From Metopolophium dirhodum (taxonomy: Eukaryota; Arthropoda; Insecta; Hemiptera; Aphididae): 64,000 nt of DNA. A program made the translations under genes and the position numbers. The notes beneath the pieces were generated by a model, which worked only from the letters and a program-made list of their open reading frames with translations, was not told where the DNA came from and did not search any database. This document shows, piece by piece, positions 1 through 14,468 of the stretch. The number at the start of each line of letters is the position of its first letter. The first letter of the stretch is position 1. The stretch is taken from the NCBI RefSeq assembly GCF_019925205.1, contig NC_083567.1, positions 9,548,001-9,612,000 on the forward strand. The letters are read 5' to 3'.

Positions 1-2283
1 GCCAACGATTTGCGATAGGTTTTATGACAATTTTGATACGCTATGTCAAAACTAACCCTTGTTAACCGTCATCATAATATCCCAGATCAACTACCAACTA
101 CGATATTTGTATTACTATAACGATATGCGAGTCCTATGTAGTCTCTCGGTGCAAGTCAAGTTTTCGGGAGAAATCCCTGGTTATCGAAAATATCGTATGA
201 TTATTATTCTATTTGAATCCAAAAAGGGTCAAACAGAAATGATTGAAGTACTTATCCCACTAAATATATATTATAATTATTTTAATATTATGTAGTAGGT
301 ATATAGGCATTAAATATATTCATGTTACAAATACAAATAGTATTCTCGTTCAGAGTTTGATGGTGTTTGCGCACTAATAATGAACATTTCAATATTATTT
401 ACTCAGTCTTTTCACATCTTTAATCTTTCGATGTATTTATTAAATAAATTTAATCGAAGTACCTATTTAAATTGAACAATTTTTTACAAACAACATTTTA
501 ACGCGGTTAAACGACCGTTAATTCGGGAAAATGACCCGTTGAATGCGATTACTTAAATTAGTTTTCCGAACGTACATTATGACTTAAAAAAAGTATAAGT
601 ATAACCATTGAGTTTAGATATACTATCTATACTCAATGGTATAACATCATAAGCGTATTGTACTATATACTGCAGTGTACATATTTTTCTGACAGTTATC
701 AATGTTTCCATTTTAAAACTTTATCAAACAAAAATAATTCTGTACCCCCACCTATTATTAAAATATATTGGAATTGAAATTTAATTACACCTGCGTTCTT
801 AAATCGAGTAAAACCTATCTACTTGTGGACTATATTATAGTCAAGCAGTGAATATATTACTATATTTTTATCTAAATCAAATCCTGAAAATACGCACGGT
901 TGTTGTTGTTCTCATTTCTACAATATTACAATCGCGAATCGTGTGTTGACAGCATTTGCAGTGCCAAACTTATACTGACCATTACCGCGTGCATATATTA
1001 TCCTTTTATATCAGACAATTTCCGAAAGACCTCGTCACATAATATATTATTATGTTCCTCAAACAAAATGCCTATTATGTTTCTCTCTCAGTTTGGCCTT
1101 TATTATATGATTATAATATGACACGTTTAAACGAAATTCTCGTTCTGTTTTGATAGCACATTAATTACTATTATAATGTTCCTTCTCAGTTTGTATTTCG
1201 TCGAATAATTAGCTCTTCAATGATGATATTGTTGTCTATTTGTAAAATAATATAATACAACTATAATAGGTATTATATACACTGCGTCATTTTTTTTTTA
1301 AATTTTAGATTTTTTTTATACATAATATTATACATTAATTATAATTTATAACCAAAAGTGTTTTAACTAATTCGTTCAAACAACCAACGAATTTATTATT
1401 TACATTATTCGTTTATCAGATCAAATAATTTTACAGTTTTACCTATATTTATGATGTGTGCTGTAAACTATTTTAGTTTTATAAATTATTTTGCAGGCAT
1501 ACGTTGTAAACCGTAAAGTTTACAATATTTTGCTTTGCTGTCGATCAGTTGAATATGAAAAATTAAGGGACTGTATTGACATAAATCTGTTCAAATGTTG
1601 TGTGAATGTGTTGAGTTTCAACGAAAATTACCTATAACTAAAGTATGTAACTACCTACGTATCTATATAGTCTGAAATATAACCATTGACTCGCATTTAT
1701 GTTCCGAATAAAATATGTTTATAAAATAATAATAGTAAAAATAATATCAATTTCCAGGAATATAGAACGTGTAAAAATGGACCATAAAAAATATAACTAT
1801 TTATTCGATATTTATTTATATCAAATAATATGTTCACGTACCTACATTAATATTGAAAACTAAATTTTACCGATTTCTTTGAACAGAAATTCAATCGTGT
1901 ACCGTTTAAATTTTATCGAAACAAATTACAGGCGAGTACCGACATTGTTATTAATATACTCGACAATGTGTATGTAGAACTTATGCTACATTGCGCATTG
2001 TCTAATATTATCATACGAGCGTGTTATTATTATCACGACAATATCCATACCTTGCTTCGAGTCACGAACAAGTACGCTCGACACTTTAATATTATTATTC
2101 ATTGTTCTTAATAATAATTGTGAATCTCTTTACTCGCAGGCACACAAACTGAATTTCAATGTATTATTTTATGTTTCTCTTGCTCCTCTATTATTATATT
2201 ATTTTCTGTAAAATAACGTCGACGAGGGACCCGCAGGAACGGCCGCTGTATATAGGCCGTGTCACGTATCCATAGTATCTACA
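1..2283. other. AT-rich DNA, no gene seen
   Basis: No open frame here has recognisable protein similarity, and the short frames look like chance runs in AT-rich DNA. Apart from the hairpin at 598-646 there is only simple AT-rich sequence and dispersed TAGGTA/ATAATATT words. A mildly CpG-rich patch at about 2215-2290 leads into the duplicated block that follows. Confidence 0.6.
598..646. repeat. Near-perfect inverted repeat (hairpin)
   Basis: Two arms of about 20 bases, TATAACCATTGAGTTTAGAT and its near-exact reverse complement, are separated by only a few bases. The DNA or a transcript could fold into a tight stem. There is no flanking A-rich tail or clear target-site duplication. It could be a tiny fold-back transposon relic, a hairpin RNA or a regulatory palindrome. 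Confidence 0.7.
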
Positions 2284-2602
2284 CTACACAAGCTGGCGTC
2301 TTCGCTTTGGGGTTTACTGCTATGAGATTTGATAATAATATTATCAATTCGGCAGTCAGGTGCAAACACTGCGTGACGTTATTATCATCGTTATAGAATT
2401 ACATATATTTATATAAACACACACACGTTTGCTGATTTAGGTATGTACCACGATATTATACTATATATTGTGTAAAAACAATTTCGTAGGACGATAATAT
2501 ATGTTATATGAGTTTATATATATATAGGCGTACACCCGCATGATAGGTATACGCTGCAGGATTCCTAAGCGTGTTTATCCTCGAACAACACATCCACCTG
2601 TG
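2284..2602 (+). repeat. Local direct duplication, copy A
   Basis: This segment recurs in the same orientation at 2830-3142. Shared landmarks in the same order are the GGGGTTT...TGAGATTT start, GTGACGTTATTATCAT, TATAGAATTACATAT, TTAGGTA..TACCACGATATTATA, TATGTTATAT, ATGATAGGTATA, CCTAAGCGTGTTT and CACATCCACCTG. The copies differ by many substitutions and small indels, so the duplication is old. No coding potential is seen. Confidence 0.85.
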
Positions 2603-2829
2603 GTAGGTTTCCCTGGCACCGTAATGTTCAAAATTCCACATTTATCTTACACCATTGAGTGTTCCATTTGTACCGATTCGTACTACTAATTTCAGAATTT
2701 TTACCAACAAATTTCCAATGAAAAAATCAATTTCCTTTTAAGGAAAACTACTTCTCAGCAACCGGAATCAAACCAAATTAACTTTTCCACGTCATTAATT
2801 GTACTAATTTATACCACTCAGAATATTTT

Positions 2830-3142
2830 CCACACAAGGCGTACACACTTCGGGGGTTTCTGTTGTGAGATTTCATAGTGACAATAAAATCAATTTGGTA
2901 GTTAGGTGCAACGTGACGTTATTATCATATCGCTATAGAATTACATATTTATTTACATAAATACACACGCGTTTGACCATTATTTAGGTATAGGTACCAC
3001 GATATTATAGTATATATTATGTATTGCGTAAAATCCATTTCGCTGTACGATAAATGATAATAGTATATGTTATATATATATACTTGTATGATAGGTATAT
3101 ACCTACTGTATACCTAAGCGTGTTTGTCCACATCCACCTGCC
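2830..3142 (+). repeat. Local direct duplication, copy B
   Basis: This is the second copy of the 2284-2602 block, lying about 550 bases downstream with a spacer of about 230 bases. Block order is preserved, and both copies end at CATCCACCTG. Divergence is spread evenly, as expected for old, unconstrained duplicates. Confidence 0.85.
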
Positions 3143-4594
3143 CACTACACAATGGGTGTACATTCCAGCTTTACTCATGTCCTATTATAAATCGTATTAG
3201 AACACACAAAACTATAATAATTGAGTACTCATAATGGAAATCAGTAATTCAACATATTCTATCATAATCACCTAGGTATAAACTAATCAACACTATCTGT
3301 AAGTTGTAGCTGTCGCATATCACCACGTAATATTATTTAGGAACGTAAAAAACAACAATAATTTTACCAATTTTTGTTTTTATTTCATTTTGAGTTCAAA
3401 CAAGCCAAAATATTATACATTTTAATAACTAGTATAGAATAATATTCTAATAAAGTTCTAGTTTCTAGTAAAATAATATTATAAATAGAAAAAGTTTTTG
3501 ATGCGATGAAACAAACACTGCGAAACACTTTAAATGTTAAAACACGTGTATCTAAATTTACATTGATTTATACGAAAATGAAACAAAATAGGTATTATCT
3601 ATTTTTTAATGCACATAATATTTTAAGTGAATGATAAGCAATTATTTTTGTTTTAACGTAATAACCTTATAAACAGTTTTGTTTTAAAGCAAACGAATAT
3701 CAAACGTACTGAAATCTTGTGGTTGAAAATTATGTACGAAACACGGTCGTCGTTAGCTATTTGTTTTTAATGTTTTACGACTGTAAAAAGATATATTTAA
3801 AAAATTACTATCTTATCTGTACTGTAATATTTGAACGGCTCGTTACTACTATTTAACATTTTATTGTTATATACATATTGCAATGTGTAACATGTTGATT
3901 TAAACGAAACATTATAGACTTAAAATTTTAAAATTAATTTTAAAAAAGTCGTTCATGCATACTATAATTAAACTTATTATTAGTTAAGTTTTAGGAATAC
4001 AAATAATCTCTAATGTCATAATATATTATTGATAACTACACTTAGAATGGGTATCAAATATAGCATGAAAGTTGAAGCTAGTGTTGTGTCTTATTAATAT
4101 TTCAAAACCTAAACAAAATAACTGAAATTTTGTAAACAACATGCTTAAATGAAAACAGTCGGCATTTATTTGCGTAAATGTAAATATAAAGCCCTTAGAA
4201 ATAATGCAATATTTTAACAAGGAATTTTATTTGTAGTTTATTCAAGTACCATTATCCCGTGTATATATACCGAAAGTCTGTACTTGAGTAGTGCGAAAGT
4301 TACTGCTCTAAAATGGTTAAAACGAAAATTCACTGAATAAACAGCGCGACAAGGGAAAGAAAGAAAGTAAATATATTATATAATACGTGTATTCATATCA
4401 AGAAGTTGAATAGACAGAGAAAAATGTTTAAAATAAAAGTCATTGTAAATCGTGAATTATTAACGTCTTTAAATGTTTTTTCGGGTAAATTTTTGTTTTC
4501 AAAACTAAAAATGAAATCAAAAATGTATAAAAGTAAACGTGAGAAAGCCTTAGCATTACAACTTGTATAACTATTTTTTGAATTTTTAGCAGAT
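3143..4594. other. AT-rich DNA, no gene seen
   Basis: Only short chance frames occur here. I recognise no conserved protein, RNA gene or transposon terminus. Confidence 0.55.
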
Positions 4595-5330
4595 CGATGA
4601 ATATATTAATTATGCTATGATGTGTGTATATTTTTTTGGTTTATATTAAGATACTTTCTACTAAAAAAAATGCTTGGATTTTTAACTTTCAGGGTGGTTT
4701 CTGATAAAAATTCAATAATGTTGATACTTAGAAGAGTGAGGGGGGGGGGGCAAAAGTAAAAATTCCAAGTATCTTTCAAACTAATTGCGAATAATTAAAA
4801 AAAAAAAAATTTTTTATAAAAGACTTTTCTCGACAAAACCGTTGGTTTGCTGTTACTTAAAAACGAATCATCGTACATACTTCACATTTTCAACAATTAA
4901 TGTTTGTATTAGAATTTCCTATATATTATAACTTAGATATTTGTACTCTTATTGAGCTATTTGTAGACATGTGAAAATTGATTTATCAATCAAGTTTTTT
5001 TTCAATAGTTAGTCGGGTTATTAAAAATATAATTCAAAGTTTTCCATAAGTTGTGATTTTAGTCATTTAAAAATATTAAATATGAATAGGCGTGGTTCTT
5101 TTTATAAGCATTTGAAGTTCAAATGTTGACAAAATTCGTAAACTTTTTGATAGTTTGCAAATTATTTTTTAGTCTAAATGTAAGATAATATGTTCAATTT
5201 TTATAGGTAAGGCTTGACAATTTAATACTAGAGACTTCTAATTGTTCGTAGGTACTGAAACCGAAAAAAAAAAAATGTATGAACACAATCATCTTTTATA
5301 TATTATATTAACAATTTTTTTTTAAGTAAA
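4595..5330 (+). mobile_element. Degenerate relative of the 19.3 kb repeat element
   Basis: The start, CGATGAATATATTAATTATG followed by ATGATGTGTGTAT and a T-run, lines up with the first 50 bases of the element at 19,303. Later blocks also match in order: acttaaaaacgaat, the block 'ttttataagcattt..aagttcaaatgttgacaaaattc', and 'atgttcaatttttataggtaagg' near 5,190. The outer GATTCTGAGTG end is missing, so this copy is truncated. It carries an internal G10 run at about 4,740. There is no coding capacity; both boundaries are approximate. Confidence 0.65.
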
Positions 5331-6004
5331 TTAGTGATAATAAATATAAAATAAGGCGGTGAAAAGACATTGAACCAGAGTTTCACGTTAGAAACTCCTG
5401 GACATGGGTTATAATGATAATAAATAATATTCACGTTAAGTGTGATCTACGTCGAGAAATTCTCTTGGCCATTTGCGTTTCAGGGTTGTCCTGAAGAGCA
5501 ATGGTATGCAGTTGAGTGTGAGGGTTTTTGAGTGGTGTTCCACATTGAAGTGTAAGCTTAGGTAATATGCGTGATAGCTGATATAAACAATTATATTTAA
5601 AATTTGGACTATATTATCATCTATTTATTATACAAAGAATAATTTATTTTGTTATTTTGTTGTAATTTAAAAATATTATTTTAGGGTACTTGATACTTTT
5701 AACGTAATCATTATATTATAATATGTACTCAATTACATTTTAAAATACAACTTTTTTCACAAAAATTTATTTAACCAACCATATTACTAAGTAAAATTAA
5801 TTATTTATTTATACAAAAAAGCTTATGATTTGAGGTAATTTAATACAGTAAAAAAAACATAATAATATGTAACACTTCAATTATTATTATGCTAACAATT
5901 TATACTATACAGTATAAAAATTTCATATTAAAATATTTAATAGTTTACATACTGTGAAATTAATAATAATACATTCATTTTAATAATTCATAAAATATTT
6001 TTAT
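5331..6004. other. AT-rich DNA, no gene seen
   Basis: Low-complexity AT-rich sequence with no convincing frame or repeat terminus. Confidence 0.55.
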
Positions 6005-6298
6005 GGGGGACGGAGTGGCTGAGCGGACTAATGTGTCGGCTGTGACGCAGCCGACCCGAGTTCGATACCTCGGTCGTGGGTGGCATTTTTCTTCGAGCAA
6101 GTCACGGTGTCAGGAGAACAAGTGCCGCCATACCCCACCCGGGCATGGCAGATACCTACGGGTGCCCAAATTAAAAATTCTGCCAAAACAAACATACACG
6201 TGTAAACTAATCTACAGTACCCTCCCCTACAGTACCACACCTACTATCGACCTAGTAGTCGAAGCCTTAACCCTAATAAAAAAAAAATTAAAAAAAAT
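6005..6298 (+). mobile_element. tRNA-derived SINE, copy 1
   Basis: The 5' part is tRNA-like. An A box, TGGCTGAGCGGACTAA, starts about 12 bases in, and a B-box-like GAGTTCGATACCTC follows about 45 bases later. These are the internal RNA polymerase III promoter elements. The long gap and the GGCTGAGCGG A box resemble class II tRNAs (Leu/Ser). A non-tRNA body follows (TCGTGGGTGGCATTTTTCTTCG ... CCCGGGCATGGCAGATACC), then an A-rich tail from about 6,276. A TTTTTAT motif sits directly before the element and again after the tail, possibly a degraded target duplication. The frames through this segment are chance. A second, antisense copy lies at 14,708-14,881. Confidence 0.85.
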
Positions 6299-9200
6299 TT
6301 TTATATAAAAATGAAACATTTTTAACTAAATAATATAAAACTATTACAAATACACAAATTAGGAAATTACCTATTTTAAATATACTTTTATACTATCCTA
6401 TATTTTTCCTCCAGAAATTTAGTTTTATAAGTATATAGATAAGAACATTATCAGAACAGACATTTTAACAAAATATAAGTGATATAAATTAATAACAACA
6501 GGTAGATTCTTAATTTACAATTTGTTGTTCGTACAAATTTGTAAAATTTAAATAATAGGTACATATTTAAAATTTACAAACAATAAAAGTTTTACACTAC
6601 CTATCACAATTCAACGAACGTAATGTAAACCGGGAGAATAAATTGGATGCTTGGAATCACTAAAAGTTCTTTCCATGTATAAAAACATTCACAAATACAT
6701 CAAAATACACTTTTCAAAGTTCACCATACATAAAATACAATTGCATTCATATTTAAATAATCGTGTGGTTTTTATACTCACTAATGTAATATTTATAATA
6801 TATTGGGATTTATGTATAAAGGTAAAGTTTGATAACCATTCCGATTGAATTTAATTCCAATCATAATATCTCAAATTCTCAAATAAGCATTTAAAATTGT
6901 AGTTTTTATAATATGTTCTTATGGATCGATTAATTATAGATAGGTACTATATTATGAAGAATGGTTATTATAAAAAGTGATTTTGTAATTATTATTAGGA
7001 ATTTGCCAGTTATTTTTCAAAATGAGTAATAATTATTTTAATTTGCTCCAACGTTGTTTTTTCTCAGAAATGTCTCGGCGTTTGTTTTATCATTTGTTTC
7101 GATAACTTTAGAAAGTTTCGAACACTAAATTTGATTTATTCATCACTAAATGAGTCTCAGTCGGTTTAGTTTTTCTTTTATATATACAATAATGATTTAT
7201 CGCTTTCAATTATACACTTAGTATTTATATAGAATGTCGACACTAAAACACACTTGAATCACACTTAGTTACTTACCGAAAAACAGTGGTAATATTACAC
7301 TCATAAACACTTTCTCATATTAACTACATTCAAATTTAGTGCTATCGTTAAGTTTTAAGTAGGTACCTAATTGTACATTTTTTCACTCTAAAACAATGAA
7401 TCTTTTAGTTGATTTTCGTACTGTTTAATATTTCCGCTTTCTTTAAAAACATATTATAGTATTATAGTGTACAATTATTATACATATAATAATCCTTTGA
7501 TAATTATTATTAGCTTTCTTAATTCACTGTTTCTTGGTTATAAAACGTATAGAAATATATAGACATATAGTTATACAATATTATTGATTGACATAATATT
7601 GTATGGTAAAATATAATTTTAATGTTGTTTCATTTTACTTCATAATATATTTTTCTTTCTTTCTTTCTTTCTGTCTTTCTTTTTCGTAATACATTGTACA
7701 AAACCTTACATCAACAACTTTCGTAATAAATTTCTGTGAAGTTACCCTAAACATAGAACATTCAGTTTATTTTGATCATTGTAAAAGGTAAGTGGACCAT
7801 TTAAAATAGATTTACTACCTCACAATAATAGGTATATGACAAGTCGACTGCACTGTGGTATAAAAATAATAAATATAATAACCGTTATTCATTAACGATT
7901 ATAATGGTATTACCTATAGTAAAACGTATAGGCAGGCATAAAACTTGAATAAAGTTGTATTAAATCAATCATAATATAGGCTATATAGCACAATGTTCAG
8001 TCTTATTTTCAAATTAAAAAACATACGTTGGAGAAAGAGTTGTTATTAAATTATTGAAATCTGTAGGTATTCATAAAATAAAATATATTTTATAATTTTT
8101 CACGTGATTTATCACTTATTTTTTAGTAATATATTGTTTTTCATTTCGCACTGATAATGTTTTATTAATGTTATATTATTTGTAAATGTATAACATTAAA
8201 AACATATCTATATTAATATAGCGAAAAAATGATAATTTTGATAATTACAAGAGCATACTTAGCGTGACAGATGGAAACCGTCACATTGATATTACACAAA
8301 TGTTTAGTAATACTGTCAAAATATTAAAATGATTTGCGTTCTATTATGCAAATTATAGCGATATTTATTTGGTAGGTATTAAACATGTTTAATACAGTTT
8401 TAAATAATATTATGACAATATTAATAATACAACTGTGAATAGCATATTTTTTGCGTCTGTAATTGACATTTAGGTCCATTCTAAAATTGTTTGTTTTGAA
8501 TTCGATACCTGTTTGTTTAATATATTTTACTTAGAGTTTTATATTTAGTATTCAATTTTTGAACTTTGGCGTTCTAAACTTATAACATGTGTGTTTTTTG
8601 TGTGTATATATAAAAGTTTCATATCCCCGCGTGGTCCCATGAGAAAATCCTAAATATGACACTGACTTGTTGTCTTCAAAACTTTCCGCATATCTATTAT
8701 TATAGCCATCAAATTATTTCCAAATTGAAATGTTTGAATAATATGTTTTATGAAAGTGACACTTGTCCCCTCTTTTTTTACGAAAAACAACTTTATCGTA
8801 TTAAGAGGATCTTAAGAATTGTTTCTAAACTCAAACATGCCACAGGTCCGGCCCATGATGGATTGAACGTTAAATGTCGTCCTTGACCTAGTCATCGTTT
8901 AACAGTTTTATTTCAAAAAAAAAAATAAAAATAATAACAAACCAAAACTAATCTGACATTTTCTTAAAATATATGTTTCGATCAATCAAAAAGAGGAAAA
9001 CTTTTGACGTACATCATTCTCTAGTTTACAGGTGGCAAAAAAAGTATCACAAGATAATGTTTTTCGTATAGTAAAACGATTATAATATTATTGTTATTCG
9101 TCGTCTATCGTTGTAGGCAAATCGCAAATATTATATGTTTCATCGATATTATATTCTAAAAGCTATCTCACACGTTTCAAATGAAATCACACACCCAGCG

Positions 9201-12200
9201 ATTTGATTGACGCGCTCAAACATACCATCGGCGTTATTCAGTTATAAATAAATCATAATAATAAATAGCATCAAACGAAATATAAGCGGTTTGAATTCAA
9301 ATAAACCTTATACTCATTAGGTACATCGTGGATAGGAGGATTCTATATTGAACTGTGTGTATTATTTTAATTTGAAAACGTAATTTAAAAAGAAAACACA
9401 TTTATTTATTTAAACATTTATCATTTTACAAACTTTTAAATTTGACTCGTCTTACCAGCTATATTAGGATACAAAGTGGACGATATTTTTAAACGAATTG
9501 AAAGTTTAAAATTCTCGTCCATTCTCTGTGGAATTTTTAAGTAAAATTCCAAATCACTAGCTATGACTCGATCATCCGGCTTTTAAGAGTTTATGAAATT
9601 ATTCACGTAGAACCAATAAAATTGTCTTTTGAACTATATATTATTACATTAGCAACCGGAAACCATCGGCTCTCAGAAATTATTACTTATTATAATTTAT
9701 ATTTTGAAAAAAAATAGATAAATATTTTACGAAAAGGCAAGAATCTGACCGGAAGATAGTAGATGGCCCAATAAAGTATGATGTAAATAAACAGAAATAT
9801 ATTGAAAATTACAATAATTTTTTTTTACACTTAGGTAGGTAGGTACTTATAATATCATGTATATTGTATATATTAAGTTTTTGTAAGTACTCCACTGTAC
9901 TTTGTAAGATTATAATGTTCAGAACATATTTCAAGCGTGACGTAAAAATATAAAAATATAAAAATACTGCGATATGATTTATATGCGTCTTTTGGCGCAA
10001 TATATTCAATAACTTAGACAGAATTTGTTTACGCCATTATTGAAAAATAATACAATATGTTATAGTAATATACTATACACAGTACACGGATAGAAACTAA
10101 TTTATATTGAAACAAGCCATCTATCCATTTTAAGTTTGCCCATTTATTAACGACGAGCATAATATGTTGCATGTACGTATAGTTCCTACCTACGCACTGC
10201 AAAGTTTTAATACGATCAGGGATATTATAATATTTTGTAGGTACAGTTTAAGGGGGTTGTGTATCTGTATTATATAGAAATATTTTCATAAACGTCGTAT
10301 GAAATTATAAATAATTACTGGGGGGTTTCATACCTGATACTTACCCAGCTATAGGTATATACGTCATTTAAACGACTGCATGAACGTAATAGTTAAATAA
10401 CAACAATACATCAATGATATTTGTGGTGGTGGTAAGTTTCCATACACGACTCGGTGTAAGTTTCTACACGGATATTATATTATTATAAATTAGACACATG
10501 TAAGTTCGTACACGAGATAATAATATAATAATATGAATTTATATGATTTCCTATATGTGCGAACGTCGTAATAGTTTTAACGACAAACAATACCTACATA
10601 TTATTTTCATCCAGATTCAGGACTGACGACACGATGGGCGCGATCAAATATAACCAACGCATTGTTAAATTGAATATATTTAATTAAATTTTGAATTTAA
10701 TCACAGTCATAGATATCTATACCGAACGCGCCGTGATTGATAAGCCCGGGTTGACACCTGTCCAGCGTCATCCTGCGCAGGATGTTCCGCGAATTATTTG
10801 CACACTTCAAAGTGCATGCCGGGACTAAAGGCTCTCGGGCACTCGTGCACCAAAAAAAAAAAAAGAAAAATGTAAACGTCACCACCGCAGGACTTTGAAT
10901 CAACGAATTCTCGCGGGACACCCCGTATACAGAATTATACAAATGCGTATATTATTATATTTTATGGACGCGTGGGAAAAACTTTTTTTCCAAACCCTCA
11001 GACACGCCACACACGCTTCGATTTCGGGTCTTCTTGATGTATATACGATTGAATAAACGCAACGAAATGTTTTTTTTTTTTCCGAAAGATGATTCGAGTT
11101 TAATGTGGACAGAAAAAAAAATCGATGGCAAACCCTTTTTGGTTTCCGTTTTTGTACGCGCGAATTCATCTAGAACATTTTTTCACCGAAGCCATTTCGA
11201 ACCCGGTGACGTCTGAACAGCATACCATTTTTTTTTTTTAATCCATCGACATATTTTGATTTCGAGTTTTTCGTATTAAATAAAAAAGTCATCGTTTGTT
11301 TGAACATTTTTCACCGTGATAGTTAGCATATTATATATTATATGTTGTACTATCATCGCACCTAAACGTGGTAATTTTGCATTTCTCGATGGTTAATGAA
11401 GCTCGTTAAAAATGATTACTTCCCTCAGATATCATTGTGCCGATGAATATTCAAACTCCCGTAATTTGTGGGATCTTTGTAAATGTATTTAGATACTCAC
11501 TGGTTTATAAATAAATTATTACACGGATCCAAAACTAAAACGAGTAAATTTAATCACTATAGTACTCGGAGACGTTTTGTCATCAATATTAAAACGAAAT
11601 CCGTGTGCAGGATCAAAGGAATATGCGAAGACGAGCACCAGAGTCGCATCTAATAGACTATAAACAGCTGCAATAAGACGCTTTGGGCGTATTCGTTGTT
11701 TAAATGCGACAGGAAAAAAAAACGTCACTGATTGAAGTTTAAATTTACATGACGTACGCGGTACGTAATAAATTGTAATTATACACCGCTTTGAGAATCG
11801 AGGTAATTATTATATAGGTAGTCGTATGATTGAGAGGAGACCGACGGGGGTGGACTCCGTGCCATGAACTTGATATTATAACGATTCGTGGGTACGTGAA
11901 ATTGTTTGAAATCATATAGAAATAGCAATCATACATATTTTTCACTTCATATTTATATGTCACATAATATAATACAATATTGTATATTTTAGTGTGTTCA
12001 ATTTTTTTTTTTCATAAAATATAATGCATTACGTGTAGGTTTGGCTATACCTACGCGTCCTAGCTACAGAAAATCGAAGTTATAAAATATATAATATAGA
12101 AATGTAGACAATATTAATATATGCTACTAAATTATGGAGAGTATTGACGTTCTCGTGGGAGATATAGGGGGATAGATCGCCCCCCCCCCTCTATCACCCT

Positions 12201-13911
12201 CGATGAACTTTTTTTTATGATCCCGAATAACTGGTTAGGTGTTTTTCAACTTTTGGTATTGGAGGGTTTTTCATGCACTTACACTAATAGTGACAAAATA
12301 TAATGATATTTATGTATTTTACGATAATTGGTTAGTTATAACTGTTAATTCGTTATATTTTTTCATATTTATTTATTGAGCATCGACCATATGAAAAATC
12401 TTTATACACTTTCCACCGACTAAGCTGACATCCACTATTGCCAAACTAAGAATACAGCAGGAAAAACTGAAATCGAATTGTAAATTTCTTGAAACAACAC
12501 TTATAGATTCTATCAGTCTATCAGGCCTTCGGTCTACGTTTACATGTAATCATTCAATATATTGTCCATTATTTACCATTTATTTAGAATATTTTGCACC
12601 ATAGTGACTATACCGGTGTCTACGTCAACGTCAGTTTTTAGAATGATGCAGTCAAAGGCGGGTTATCAAAATTGGTCATCCATGGATAAGTGGTATTGTT
12701 AATCACGAAGAAGTTCTTGATGTCATGTCTCAAAAATCAAGATGAGGATTGATTTACTTTGTGAATTAAAATAAACAATGTTTTGAACAATATGAGTCAT
12801 AGTTAAAATAAAATTATTTAAGTATCGATATTAGTAGCGTATATATTTTACCTGATTGAATTATATGGTGTGGGTGCCCGTCCCACCCCATGATTCGGCT
12901 CCGACCACGAGGTAAACTTTGCAAATAAATTTTTAATCCCCTCAATTAAAAAAAAAAAAATAAACCCGAGAACGCCTTTGACCACGAGCCGGTGTCGTGA
13001 GCCAGAGAAGGCTGGAAACTTTTGGACTATACCTACCTATTATTATAATATCAGTGAGGGTAGGTACACATTTTAGTGTTTAACCGTGCCACACGCGTTA
13101 CGCTATGAGTTAAGTAAAAAAAAAAAAAAATTTTGTCCACACGACCCCGTAATAAAATAATTATAAAACCTACACCGCCGTTTAAATGTTATTTAAAATC
13201 AGCACTAATCACGCAAATGAATATCATAACAAAACGTGTAACGTAGGTATACTGTGTAGGAACATAATATTACCGAGTATAATATAACGTTATATAGTTC
13301 GTGTATAATTAACTATAATAGTTATGCAAATAAAAGACAGGAATATTACGCGTGCGTGACTCATCCGAGTGTTGCGCAACACGAAAATGCGATACGATAT
13401 CACTTGGCTTCAATATAATATAGAGTACTGACGTTAAGAAGTTGGTAAAACGATCCTGTGCTCATAATTTATTATTTTTATTATTATTATTATTATTGCT
13501 ATTATCGTTGTAATTCGTCTTAACCGCACACGGGTGCAGACTGCAGAGGTAAAACGGACAAGTGTCTTAATTTAACACGGGCGAGGTGAGCCGAAACGTT
13601 CGCTGAAAAGTGCCTCTGAACATAATAATATTATATAATAGGTTTGTGTGTGTTCGCCGCTGTATAATAATGTTATACGGTTTATCGTTTCGCACGCCAA
13701 AAGTGTAAGTCTTACAGTTAAAAACTCGTTCAGATTTGACAATATAATATAGGATCTATATTATAATACATTCGTTGATATACCAACGCACGATTGTAGG
13801 TATTTGCCACATTTGTACTGATCTAATCATCAGCGCAAATAAAATATTTTACAATTAGGTACATAATAATTTTGAGTTTTTTTTTATAATTGTACTCTTA
13901 ACTTATTGTTA
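6299..13911. other. Gene-poor AT-rich DNA with minor repeats
   Basis: No protein or RNA gene is recognisable. Notable contents are a (TTTC)n run at about 7,651-7,685 and three loose repeats of gtaagtt..acacg at about 10,433-10,520. A more GC-rich patch lies at about 10,720-10,850, and a C-run of about 10 at about 12,181. At about 12,868-12,955 a CpG-containing segment ends in AATAAATTTTTAA and an A-tract, which resembles the tail of a retroposon. A TTA-repeat run lies near 13,470-13,495. Overlapping frames on both strands at 10.7-11.7 kb show no domain I know. Confidence 0.5.
7651..7685. repeat. (TTTC)n microsatellite
   Basis: A run of TTTC units with one GTC interruption near the 3' end. 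Confidence 0.85.
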
Positions 13912-13919
13912 ATAAATAG

Positions 13920-14468
13920 CAAGGCTGGGCAAGTTAATGATTTTTTTTAACTCAGTTAAGTTAAGTTAATATGCACTAATAACAAAAAGTTAAAAGTCAA
14001 TTTAACTATAGGTTAACTCAGTTAAGTTTAAAGTTAATACACACTTTTTGTTAACTTTTTATTAAGTTAAAAAAAAGCTAACAATGCTAGCGTACTTATT
14101 TTTTTTCCAACCCAAAACTAAATTATAGGATATAGTGTTTATACTTCATACAGTATTTCCATATAAGTTAGATTCGAATGATATACATTTTTAACTTCAA
14201 ACAATTTACGATACATATTTTTTGACATAAAAATGAAATAGACTGAAATAGTGAAATATTATAAAATTAAAATCAAAATAAATTAACTTAACTTACTTCT
14301 TAAAATGAAAGATTAACTCGTTAATTTCACGTTAATTAAGAAAGAAATTTAGTAAGTTAACAGTTAAGTTAATGAAAAGCCAAAAGTAACTAGTTAAGTT
14401 AAAAAGTTAAAATAAAATTAACTCTTTAACTTAACTTTAACTTTTTAACTCGTTAATGCCCAGCCATG
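13920..14468. mobile_element. hAT-type MITE with 8-bp target duplication
   Basis: The left end reads CAAGGCTGGGCAAGTTAA. The right end is its near-exact reverse complement (TTAATGCCCAGCCATG). The 8 bases ATAAATAG flank both sides (13,912-13,919 and 14,469-14,476), the signature of hAT transposition. The interior (549 bp in all) has no transposase frame and is built largely from GTTAA/TTAACTTAA words, so it is a non-autonomous miniature element. The perfect target duplication suggests a fairly recent insertion compared with most repeats here. Confidence 0.93.

Noticed and set aside
6005..6090. Possible functional tRNA gene
   Set aside because: The A and B boxes are present but the stems do not close convincingly and a SINE body and A-rich tail follow. 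It is a retroposon head, not a tRNA gene.
6003..6308. 101-codon + frame and a 70-codon minus frame over the same place
   Set aside because: They lie across the tRNA-derived SINE; open frames in its GC-richer body are coincidental.
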